A DNA stretch of 45,653 nt from Klebsormidium nitens (Eukaryota > Streptophyta > Klebsormidiophyceae > Klebsormidiales > Klebsormidiaceae): NCBI GenBank assembly GCA_000708835.1, contig DF237613.1:1-45653 (forward strand), written 5' to 3'. Position 1 is the stretch's first letter. Each line of letters starts with the position of its first letter. This document shows positions 1 through 10,581 of this stretch, piece by piece. Made by a program: the position numbers and the translations under genes. The notes beneath the pieces were generated by a model. That model worked only from the letters and a program-made list of their open reading frames with translations, was not told the origin of the DNA and ran no database searches.

Positions 1-1
1 G

Positions 2-3000
2 GAGGATGAGCAACCGAACGGGTACATCATGAACAAAGCTATAAAGGAGCTCGAGGCGTGGGCGGTCCTGAATTCGTACTGGGTTGACACCGATAACACG
101 TAAGGAAACTTTATTTGATCAGTAATGCGTTTCTGCCTTTGTGCTTTCAATCCTTGATTTGCTATGACTGTTCAGCGGTGTAGGAAAGGTCTTAGGACAG
201 TCCTGTAAGAAAGACATAACGACCAGGATTGATCAAAAACGTGTTTGCCGTAGGGTCTTCTCAAGTATGCTCATTCGAGTCTCTCCGCTTCCTGTCCTTA
301 CTGGCTTTGTTCAGCCCACAATCTGCTGTGATTAGATACATTCAGATCTGTTGTACACCAACGAGATAGGCAGGTGAGGGCCTGTGAACCACATGTCCGG
401 TAAGAAGTTTCAGCAAATTAGATCATGGGTTGAAGTACTGACCCTTTCAAGATCGTCGGATGCAGCGACGACAAGGCGAACCTGCTCCTCGACCTCATCT
501 ACTCCAAGAAGACCCTCCTCCAGCTCCTCTACCAGCAACGGCCCAGCGACGAGTTCAACCTGGACTCGTACGACAAGCAAGTGAAAGCTCACATGCACGA
601 TCCCCCAACAGCTGCGGGGTACAAGCTGGTCCTTAGCTCTCATCTTTTCATGGGTGAAGGGACGGATGCAATCAAGGACCCCGTTCCTGCAGGTAACTTC
701 TATATTGCACAGGTTGGTCCAGTCTTTGCTGACAATTTGCAGGTTGGTTCTTGAGCAAGACGCTCGCTCAATAGCTGGGCTTTGATGTACCTCAGTCCTC
801 AGTGCAAATCTGCAATTGCTTCTCAAGTCAGACCACTGAGCTTGAAGGTTTTGCTTCGTTCCATGCCGTGAATTGAAAGCTTTGCTCGTTGTGAGGGCAT
901 GGCAGCTGTGCAGTATCTGATTGTGAACAGCAGTGTCAGAGCCTCAAAAGGTAGCGTCCTTGCGCAGGGGAACCGCGCCCGGTGCTACTGTGGGATGTTT
1001 CTGATCGGAAGCACACGCGCGACGGCCTCATGGTCGTGTACGTCAAGGGGATGAAGTTTCAGAGATCCACGGCATACGAACACACGCGCAACATGCTCCA
1101 TCTGATGGAGACGATGCCCGAACTGCACCAGGTGAGAAGGTCTTCTGGTCCTCGTGTCTTCGTTGTCCGGAAAACATCCGGCATGCTGAGCATGATCCAA
1201 ATCTTGTCCAGGCACGGGACAACGTATCATTACAGTCCATCGGAAGGTTTCGAGCAGATACTCTTAGATTTCAGCACACTTTGTGCACACCTCGTTGCTT
1301 TCGAGAGTCACGCTCCCAGAATAAAAGTGGCTCTTTCAAGGTTGGGTCGGTACTGTCCGGGTTGGCAGCTTTTATCAATTCGGCTGACTAGAGAGCCTTG
1401 ATTAATTGCATGTCATTGGCTCTCCTTCTTATCATGGTATGCAGGTTCCCGGAACAGGGAAGACGAAGCCCAGATCAAGGTCAACATGGTGGACGGCGGT
1501 GGTGACGAGAACCCCCGCTTTTACGCCAAGAAGATGACGTCCGCTGTGCTGTTCATGCGCGGCGAGTACGAGCTGCTCATTTGTGCGACGCGCGCTGCCG
1601 GGTGGAGTGCGTACAACCCCGTGGAGCGCGGTCAGTGCTACCTAACCCAGGCGTTGGACGGCTGCATCTTCGAGTCGGACTTCTATGGCAAAGCGCGTCT
1701 AAAAACGGACGGTTCGGCAGCGTCGGACGCGGTGAGTTTCAAGTCGGTTGACCGCAACTCCACCCAAAGATGCCGAAGGACTTCTTGGAGCTTATGTTGA
1801 GTTGCGTTGGTGCTTTAATCCTGACAGCATCTTATTGCAACGAACGGATAGCTCTCGGCCTAATTGGAGCATCTTGGGTCGTCTTCAATCGTCTCGAGAG
1901 TTCAAGATGTCCACAGAGTGCCTTGAAACAAGGAGTGTATTCTATCTTATTGGACTATCAAGTCTTTAGCTTTGATTCCCTCGTGCCCAGCGGAAGCACC
2001 AGGTCTCGGGTCGCTCTCCTCCGATGGTAAAGTATACGCATCCCGCCTTTGCAGGACGCCAAGCTCGAGAGACGAAATTTTGAGTACGCGGTGGAAAAGT
2101 GCCGGGACACGTTGGACAGGTCGGCGGCATTCGACAGGTAAAGTTCGTCCTGCTCGAACAGCAAACCAGAGCTTCTCATCATGCAGAATTTACATCTCGT
2201 GGCGAGTTTGTCGCAAAATGAGTCGTACCTGCTCTTTTCAAACGGAGCCTGACCAAAGGCAGAGAAGGCGGTTGTAAGGATGCGAGAATCAGGCCAGTCT
2301 GCTCTTGAGAATTCTGTCGACCGTGCGGTTTTCAACTGGGTCGATGATTGTAGCCGGTCAAAAGTATGTGTTGAATTCACTAACGTCCAACGTTCGGCTC
2401 CGCAGGGAGATCAAGGCCGTCGTTCCCCCCTCTCCCGAGACCAGCTCCCCGTTTGTGTTCATCGACGACGAGGCGTTCGAAAGCTACCGCAAGAGCAGCG
2501 GGGAAGGCGGCTGTGGATGCCAAGCTGAAGATCGTTGCACAAGCGCGCGGTGCCGAAAGTGTTGGGACCAAGGTTTGCCGTGCACCAAGCGCTGTAAGTG
2601 TGAAGGAAAGTGCGGCAATACCCATCCGATGCCACTGCCTGAGGACTTAGCTTGCTATCCCGAGGAGGATCGTGCACACATTTCTCGAAAGGAGATTGTT
2701 CAAGCGCAGCTGACTCCTCGTGATATCGAGTTCTGGTCGCTAAAGCATGGCCGATCGGGGCGCTATTGGTTTCAGTACAAGTTGTGCGACCTTGCTCAGG
2801 CGGGAAGTTGCTGGTATTGCAGTAGGTTTGGCGAGAGGCAATTGCCTGGTTTATCTTTTTACCCAATAATGTCCGTTCCTGATGGTCAGGGCAAGTACAT
2901 CGATCTGAAGGACCGGATTCGCTTGTTAGAGAGTGAGGATCCCATATCGGAGGCATTTCTGTCGGATTTACCGCTTCCTTCAATTCTTCTAGCAACGAAG

Positions 3001-3162
3001 TGGCAGTCGTCACCTGTGCTCACTGAAGATGCACTAGACAGCTTAGTTGAGACAACGAACCTGAAAAGGGCTTCTATTGTAAATTATTATAGGAAGAAAA
3101 ACGAAGCTCCTAGAGAAAACGATGCCGATAGGGACAGACTTGTAGAAGATGGAGTCGAGTGA
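2..3162 (+). CDS. Unrecognised protein with C-terminal CXC-like cysteine cluster (5' partial)
   Basis: The gene enters from the left edge. My exon model is 2-99, 436-692, 968-1131, 1474-1731, 2055-2137 and 2406-3162, giving 538 residues in one frame with consistent GT/AG phases. The acceptors at 436 and 1474 are weak and chosen mainly to keep the frame. The last exon is clearest: a 252-codon open frame after a good CAG acceptor. It holds a dense Cys cluster (CGC, then C, RC-x2-C, PCT, CKC and GKC-x-N spacing) resembling tesmin/TSO1 CXC zinc-binding motifs, which also occur in some transposon proteins. A charged tail follows. Earlier exons contain a Trp/Tyr-rich segment (PVLLWDVSDRK) and a stretch around NPRFYAKKM. 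I do not recognise the family. It could be a host chromatin-type protein or part of a mobile-element protein; nothing here shows transposase catalytic residues. Confidence 0.55.
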
Positions 3163-3645
3163 CTGCTTGTCCATCATTGAGTAGTTACCGACAGCAGCTA
3201 AAATGTTTCGTTGCGATCACATTTTCACTGAGCACCCTCATCTAGGCTAGCGCATGCATCTATCTGCTTCGATGCTATGTGGCAAGCTGGGAAAATGCAA
3301 ATCTGATGCTGTCTTGAATATGGAGCACTCAAACGCTCAATTGATGATCAGTACGTTGTTGATCGCACATGTGGAGCAAACAGCCTGTGACAATGCCGGC
3401 CAGATCTCCGAGCTTGGATTCAATGCAAGGGCTGCATTCAACAAGCAAGAATCATGCACACCGTCATCATTGCCTTTAAGTTATGCTATGCATGCTGTAT
3501 CATATGCCGTTTACGATTGACGCTGCAGTGCCGCCGCGCCTCGCCGTCGTTTGACGGAACTAACATACGAATCTAGCTACCATTGTATATGTATGTAATA
3601 ATGATAGTCGTGGCGCGCCGCCGCTGCAAAAGTTACATGGCCCAT

Positions 3646-3748
3646 GGGGGGGGGACCCTAGACCGGCGGCGCTAGGACAAGTATGGTGCACTTGACAACT
3701 GGGGGGGGGACTTGAGGCCTGTGATGGCCTCCATGACAAGGGGGGGGG
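3646..3748. repeat. Three G9 runs in a short diverged tandem repeat
   Basis: Runs of exactly nine G lie at 3646-3654, 3701-3709 and 3740-3748, each followed by AC. The flanks are related (CATGG / GACAACT / GACAAG before, ACTTG after the last two), so this looks like a diverged tandem repeat. A further six-G run lies near 3833. Such G runs on one strand could form a quadruplex, and they are also sites of sequencing error. Confidence 0.7.
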
Positions 3749-4060
3749 ACTTGGGACGCGCGCTAGCGCACAGGGTGACTATGGGGTAGGCACTTGGAAG
3801 CTCGGACAAAAACCCCTTCCTAGTTACTACGGGGGGTACCGCTTCAAAATGACCCTTCCCTTACACGCGGGATCATAGGTTCACAGGGTATCCGCGTGGA
3901 CCGTACTGTCAGCTCAGGTCCTTTGAACAGAAATGCGTCAGAATTTCAGGTTTTACCGTACGCTTTGGGGTACGGATTCTAGTACGGATGGAACCGGGTC
4001 AGGATAAATGGCCTACAACACTAAAACTAAAAGAACTCTGCCCGGTTGTCACTGTCAGTG

Positions 4061-4227
4061 AGTAACCCTAATGTCATTGGGAAATGGCGTAACCCTAACA
4101 AAGCGCTGGTCGATTGGCGTGAACCGTCACAGGTTTGCAGCGTAACCCTAATGTCAAAGTAAGTGCCCCGGGTCAATGTCAATGTCAACGTCGATGTCAA
4201 TGTCGATGTCAGTTTCATTGTCAACGT
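4061..4227. repeat. Degenerate GTAACCCTAA words and TGTCAA/TGTCGA hexamer array
   Basis: GTAACCCTAA appears near 4064, 4089 and 4141, twice followed by TGTCA. A degenerate six-base array of TGTCAA / TGTCGA / CGTCGA units then runs from about 4171 to 4227. It is open on the minus strand as a Leu-Thr repeat, which I take to be chance. Confidence 0.65.
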
Positions 4228-4752
4228 TGTAACCACTCCCGTAACCACTGACAGACTGCAATAATTGTCACACTTCAGGTGCTTTCAGGTGGGTTGAGAG
4301 TAATTCACACCAATCAGAGTGGCGGAGACACTAAAAAAAGGAGTCTACTTCGATAGTTTTGCTGCAATGGCCCCTTGGAAAAGCGCAAAAATAAAACAGA
4401 TCAGATTCACAGCACATCGGACTCCAATGCGTCTCCTGCAAAGTTCAAAAGCTACAAAACAATTGTGGGAGAGAATTGTTACGTTTTCAAGTATAGTCCC
4501 TTTTGGGTCGTGGAATGGCTTCAGTGCAACAAGAAGCTGGCGCCTGGCTTGAATGACGGGCCGTTGGACTGGAGCTTAGTGGTTGCTAGATCACGTTCAA
4601 ATCAAGCTTTGCTCCTATCTTTCTGGTTGATATTCACCAATGCAGCTTGCGGAAGAATGCAGCGCCGCCATACAGCCAACCAAACAGATTTTGTAAGAAG
4701 CATTTGAAAAAGTCAGAAAGCATCTGGGCGTCCCCAGGAAACGTCAGGCAAA

Positions 4753-7700
4753 ATGCAGGATGTGAGCGAACGTACTGGAACTGCATTGGAAGAGAGCCAA
4801 GTGCGCGCCTCGGCAGGTCCACCAGAGCTGAATGGGTTTCAAAGATTGACCATAGATGTCTCTGACACTGGGACGTCGATGGCGCCGCTAGAGCTGGTCT
4901 CCCTGGGCGATGGGCTTGACAATGTGGTGAGTTTGATCCTGCTTGGTGCAAGAAAAATGATGCAATCCATGGTTGAGAGAGTGTTCGTTACTCCACTTGC
5001 TTATAAGAGCGGTCCCATTGGAGCTGGACTCCTTGGGCATTGGGCTTGACAATGTGGTGGATCTTGAGTCTGATTGGAGCAAGAAGAATCATCGCCCCCC
5101 AATCTCCATCTTTTGTTACTTGTTCTTGAGAAATGGTTTGCGAGAGTGAGGCCCAGCAAGCGATGTATAACCTGGGCGAGTCCGGCATTGTGACTGGAAT
5201 AAGCCCGTGTCAAGGTATATTAGTCCCACAAGTTGTTCCCCTTGGCCGGCGAAAGTTGCGAATGAACAGATTTCTGGCAATCTATCCAGGCTTCTCAAGC
5301 GCGCGCAATTTTTCATGGTTTGATTGGCTTGTAAGTGTGCTGGGTTAAAAGAGAAGGTATCTTTGAAAACAGGAGGGCAAGGTCTGTCTCCTGAATCATC
5401 CACTTATGAATACTTGATGGAGGTGTCTGGAAGAGGGACGGCGTTTGGACAAAGCCAGCATTGGTGTGACACTTGTTTAAATATTCTTGAAGAAACTTTT
5501 TGTTTGTGTTACATCCTTCTTCATTCCTCTTCTTTCTTCTTACATTTTTATACTCTTCCAATTTAGTGCCGCTCTGAACATGATGGCAGTTCCACTTTGT
5601 TCTATTCAGTCCCATCAGACTGCTCTCTTCATAAGCAACAAAGCGTAACTTGGCACAAAGGCGTTTAGATCACCGCTGTGACCCTCTTTCCCTAAATTTG
5701 TAATCATGACTGCGCTCTCTGGCGCAACAAAATTGCTTGCAAGGGACTGGTGGTCGATGCTGGTTATGCAGTGGAAATGATACAAGCTTTGAAGGCAGGT
5801 GACTTAAATACCACTGTAAATGCTTTTTCCATGTGCCTTTCTTAGCTTACCAATTTGAGTTCTAACTTCACTCCTTCTCAAGTCTTTTCCACGTCAAGAA
5901 GTTCTGCCACATAGTGCGCCTTGAAAGTGAGCGCCCGGATGCCCTCTTCCGAGATCACCTCGCCAAATACCTGGTGGGTCCCGCAGCTTAACCTCACAGT
6001 CTAAAGCCCTCACTCTTTTTCAGGTCTCATCCACGTCAAGCGTCCAGAGCGCGCTCTTCCCAGACCACCTTGTCAAGTATTTGGCGGCAGCTAACCCCAC
6101 AGTTTGAAGGCCTTCACTTCGCTTAGGTTCAGGTCTCATCCACGTCAAGAAGCTTCGCTGCTTACCGCGCCCTCGCGATCAAACGCCCGGACGCCCTCTT
6201 CCAGGACCACCTTGCCAAATATCTGCCGCAACTAGCCATACAGTTTGAAGGCCTTCACTTCACTTCTGTTTAGGTTTCGTCCACGTCGAGAAGTTTTGCC
6301 GCTTACCGCGCCCTCGAAACCGAGCGCCCCGACGCCCTCTTCCAAGATCACCTCGCGGAATACCTGGCCGGTGCTGCCGTGCTCGAAAAGCAGCGGGCGC
6401 AGCTCGCAGAGGGGAAGAACCCGGGGGTGCGCTTTGCCGTGCGCACCAAGTACTTTGACGATGCGCTGATGTCAGCGGTTGCGGAGATCAAGGAGGCAAC
6501 ACCGGATGCGAAGATACAGGTAGGCTGTGTCCCAGTTTTCCTTCAAATATGAGCGAGTCCACCAGTCCGAGACGGGGCCTTCGTGAGTTCTGGTTTCAAT
6601 TTCATGGTGAACCTGTAACCGGCTTGGCAGATGCTTCGCGGCGTTTCTTGATTTCTCAATGTGGCTAGGCTGGTCTGTGTCTCTACATTGAATGAGTTTC
6701 GGGAAGGATCCAATTGAAAGTTGGAGCGACTGCTAGTACGACGCACCTGAGAAGAAAGCGTTCTCCCAGGAAGTTGATATGCCTGAGTACCGCTTGCACC
6801 TTTCCCAGCGTCCATACAGCGAACATAGGTGATGTGTTCCAGGTGAAACATGACTCCCATTTCTGCTCCTTCTGGGCGTAACCCGGTCGTTATGCTATCA
6901 ATAAAATAGAGTAGCACGGATGCAAGCAGCGACGCTGCAAACTTCACCGAGTCGTATAAGTGTTTCTGGAAGTGTAAGCCCAGTGCCCTCCATTAAAAAA
7001 TCACATCATTGAAAGCTCGCGATTCCATGTCCCCTCTTTTGCTGTTGGTCCGTGACGTCATCTGATTTCCAGGTCGTCATCTTCGGCTGCGGAATGGATG
7101 CCCGCACCTGGCGGCTCCCGGAGGCCTCGTCACCGGACGCCCCTTCTCCGGACGCTCCATCTCCCGACGCTTCCTCTTCGGACATAAGCGCAGGCACAAA
7201 CTCGAGTGCGCAGATAGCTGATGCTGCGCCGCTGGTCGAGACTGTCTTCGAGGTGAGAAAACGTAACGTGCTAGCCTTTGAAAATAATCATCCTCAAAGC
7301 CGTTACAAGGTACTGAGCATCCCCGTTGGACGATTTGTGTCCCTTAAGATTCTCCTACGTGACCTGACACGTTGTCCGCTTGTTTCGTTTCAGGGGGATC
7401 GTCCTGACGTCATCAAGTTGAAGCGGCAACTACTGGGAGAGCTCGAGGGGATGGGGAGGCTGCCGCCGCTGCGGTTGGCACGGAGGCGAGTGATGCTACC
7501 GGTAAGTTTGCATATTCTCATACCTTGTGGGTTTTCGAGCTGACTGCAACTTTGACTGCAGCTCTCTGATCTTTGCTTGAGTGTCACCGAAGTGAACAAC
7601 CGCAAGGCTTAGAACCTTTGGGCGTTTATGAGCACGAAGGGCAATGCCAAATGGACGCCGACATTTAGCTGCAAGGATTCCGAAAAGGCCACGGCTTTCA

Positions 7701-9165
7701 AGGGTTGATCGTGCTTCAAAGAATCTCTTTTGCGCGTGTAAGCACGATGCTGGGGCCTTGCGACCCCGTTTTTCTCCCTAACCGCTGGCTTTATCGAAGC
7801 GATTGCAGAAATCCGATCTTTTCGGCTAGACGTCAGCACACTTCTCAGTGGCAATGATTCGTAATTGCAGCATTGAGAAGCTACCGGACAGCTCTTTGCC
7901 AAACAAAGATTCACTGCCGGAGCACCTGCCACTGAAGTTTTGTCCCTCTTGCTTGTCTCCTACTTTGTTGCCAAGGGCGATTTGGGCAGAAATTGTACAT
8001 ATGTGTGCGCTTCAACGACAGGCAGTCGAACGATGACTCCTGCGCCTTGAGAAACAATTTTGCCGCTAAGATAGTCACCAGTACTAGCGGGGGTCGCTTG
8101 TTCCTAACATCGTCAGCTTGACTCGTCTCCCCAGATCAATCTGAATGATGCTACGTGGCAAGATGTGCTCGTCGAAGAGGGCTATCGCGTTAGCGAACCG
8201 ACGGTGTGGCTCTTTGAGGGGCTCGTCATGTACCTGGATCCTCCGGCAGTGATCGACCTGCTAGAGAGCGCCGCCAGGGTAAGCAGACTCTTATCTGCTC
8301 TTGTTTTCGTACGTTCTTATCGGATCAGAACAAATCGTGGAAACAGCGTCGATCTGTAATAGCATCCCGGTCCGCTCTTGCTTAGGTCATCCCTTACGTT
8401 TTTGCTTCTTTTCTTGCTCACTGCTGGTTGTGCTTCGCCTCGGTGTATCGAAATCGCTCCGCCGCGTCTGCTTTCGATCTTCGTTTCAGCCTGCTTCCGC
8501 TCCATCTTTTCGTTTTTCTCACTCCTCCGTCTGCTATTGCGCGTGTCAGGTTAGTACAGACTCTTCTCAGCAAATCAACTTTTCCGTCCCAGAACTCGTC
8601 TTTTCGTGTGTACGGAGGAGAGCGGGCTTCTCTTTTTCCTCGAATATGCTCGAGGTCCCGAAGCGCTGCGATTAGAGGAGAGGTGATCTGGAAATGGTGT
8701 CCCCTGATCGGTTGGTGGATAGTGGCGTGTAAGCTGTTCTTACCCATCCTTGTTGATTCGTTTCTCTCAAAGATACTTCCTGAAGATGGAGCGCGCATTG
8801 TGTGCGTCAATGCCGCCAGTGGGTGACGACTTTACTCGAAGCAAACGGCGACAAGCATAGCGTCCGATCGAGTGACTGGTCGCTTGAGAATGGAAACCAT
8901 TCCTCTACAGCTCTCGGCCCCCGGGAGCGTGATGCTCGTGAGCGGGATCAGCGACCAGGCGGTGACACGTGGCAAGCAGTCCGCGTCCCTCGTGCGCCGC
9001 TCTTGGACGTGGGGATGCCGCGAGCCGGAGGCCTTCTTCAACGCGCACGGCTGGCACGTGCGGAAGGTGGATGACGTCACCAAGGGGATGTTCGGGCGGG
9101 AGCTCCCGACGACGCCCGGGCGAGAGCCGAACCTGACGTGGTATCTAACAGCGGTTAAGGTTTAG
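4753..9165 (+). CDS. SAM-dependent methyltransferase, leucine carboxyl methyltransferase-like family
   Basis: Six exons: 4753-4926, 6274-6519, 7073-7252, 7394-7501, 8135-8278, 8911-9165; 368 residues and stop. Every junction is GT/AG in phase 0. The fold matches the family of small SAM-dependent O-methyltransferases related to leucine carboxyl methyltransferase: an ARALE-like helix (AAYRALETERPDALFQD, about residues 67-83), motif I VVIFGCGMDAR (141-151) for SAM binding, an acidic VFE strand end (198-200), DVIKLKRQLL (about 205-214), and the LFEGLVMYL strand in exon 5. The substrate cannot be told from sequence. Exon 3 carries an unusual Ser/Pro/Asp/Ala insert with three PDA repeats between motif I and VFE, where relatives usually have a short loop. 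No targeting peptide is obvious. Exon 1 is assigned from its open frame, good GTGAGT donor and smooth join; it is the least certain exon. Intron 1 holds decayed copies of both flanking exon edges. Confidence 0.85.
5031..5095 (+). repeat. Decayed copy of the 3' edge of methyltransferase exon 1
   Basis: About 36 bases matching the end of exon 1 (4891-4926, GAGCTGG...GACAATGTG) recur 140 bases downstream inside intron 1, followed by matching intron sequence (TTGGAGCAAGAAGAAT versus TTGGTGCAAGAAAAAT). The donor has changed from GTGAGT to GTGGAT, so this copy is probably not spliced. Confidence 0.8.
5883..6234 (+). repeat. Three tandem copies of the acceptor and 5' edge of methyltransferase exon 2
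   Basis: The true exon 2 starts at 6274. Copies begin near 5883, at 6024 and at 6133, spaced about 110-140 bases, and carry the intron tail as well (CAGTTTGAAGGCCTTCACTT-like). The copies at 6024 and 6133 retain a CAG acceptor in the same phase. The 6133 copy is open for 46 codons and stops at the TAG that forms the real acceptor (6271-6273). The 6024 copy has an internal deletion and ends at a TGA near 6103. The first copy has an early in-frame stop. Confidence 0.88.
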
Positions 9166-10581
9166 GTTAAGGTCAAGGGGTTGCGTGCAGTTGGCCGGAG
9201 TAGTCGGCATGTTGTGGGTTGAGTGGAACGGTTTGTGAACCTTAAGGCCCAGGGAAGGTGGGCAAGTAGTTGGGCAGCAACTTTATGACTGACAGTTTGT
9301 GCGTAAACTTTTATCCGGACGATAAAACTCGGACAGAACATCAAGGGCGGCAATTGGCTATCTTGCCGTTCGCGAGAGTGGCTTGCGGCTAAGAGCAAAA
9401 AGCATCGGCTAGCTGTCGATCAGAGACCTGGCGGGCTGCCAGACGGGCTAACGACGGGTTAATAGCAGATTAAGAAAGGATTGGTCAGGTTCGCGTCAGT
9501 CGCTTGTTCTAAGCGAGATAAGAGCGCTAGAAGCGTTGATCGGATTGCGACGCCGCTCATGAAGCGAAGCAATCGTAGGTGAAGGCTCGTAGACGTTCTT
9601 TTCATACGCATGCACAGCCGTGATGCAGTAGCGATAAGGTGCAAAGTCCGGTTTTGTGTGGTTAGCCTAACGGCCGCAAGGCCCCGAAACCTTCTGTTGT
9701 CAACGTACCAGACCATCCAGATAGACAGAAGCAAGGTGCATAAATCGGTAGACGCCAGGCAAGGTGCGCAGAAGCGCGTTCTACTCTGCAATAGAGAAGC
9801 TTTGACCTGCCGCTTGCAACTCATTGGCTGCAACACAGGTAATGCTGGTTGCACCAGAGAACTTGTAGTGTGCTGTCCCTTCACAAGCAGCTCTTATGTA
9901 GGTGCAGGTTCTGCAACTTCGTAATGAAGCTCGCCTATTCAAAACGTCCGAGTGCATGCTTCTACATCAGCGCTGCCTTTCCGCACTGTTCTCGGATTCG
10001 TGATAACGGATTCGTGATAACAGGCAACAAAGCTTAAGCTGTCACTAGCTGACGGTCGCGCTTCCTGCACTCGTGTGCCCCTTAACTCGACAAGAGATGC
10101 TGAATAGCAACATGCCGAGTCTCGCTTCCAACTTGTATTGGATCTAGGCATTGAAGAGCTGCGCGCCAGCAAAGTCTCCGCGTGCAATCGCATATAGCGG
10201 CCACTGAGGTGCGTGCAGCCGGAAAGGCTGACGAGTTTATTGCATCAGAGTAGAATTTAGAAACCTGGCCCCATTAAACCTCGAGCAGGGCTCGTATGCA
10301 TTGCAGTACAACTTGGCTGCAAAGCTCGATAAAAGGCGGCTAGCCACCGTACGTCAGCTGTACCGCGCTTATTTTCGTCTCCTCCTGGCCAACTTTAAGA
10401 AATTACTGCACTGTCTTACCGTAAAGATCATCCTCAGTACGGTAGTCAAGCTGTCTAACTCCACCAGACAGAATACCTGCGCGGCAAGGTACCAGTGCAT
10501 CGTAATATCAAAAGGGCCGCACACTCAGAGGCCGTGCAGTATCAGACTGAATGTTACAGTAACTGACGAAGCCGAAGCAGG
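9166..10581. other. Intergenic region, nothing recognised
   Basis: It lies between the methyltransferase stop and the proposed start of the MYND gene. Open frames here are short, lack plausible splice context and have no recognisable protein motif. No RNA gene was recognised by eye. It should hold the 3' untranslated region of the first gene and the promoter of the second. Confidence 0.55.

Larger units (their letters stand above)
3163..4752. other. Intergenic region with low-complexity repeats
   Basis: No coding exon with sensible splice sites is visible on either strand. The region holds three nine-base G runs (3646-3748), scattered GTAACCCTAA words and a hexamer array (4171-4227), described separately. 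It presumably contains the 3' flank of the upstream gene and the promoter of the methyltransferase gene at 4753; I see no clear TATA-type element. Confidence 0.6.

Noticed and set aside
4061-4150. CCCTAA words as an interstitial telomere repeat
   Set aside because: The words are isolated, not a tandem array, and occur inside longer diverged units.
5706-5784. Short ATG open frame as the start of the methyltransferase
   Set aside because: It ends in a stop after 25 codons with no suitable donor; exon 4753-4926 joins exon 2 in phase with a good donor.
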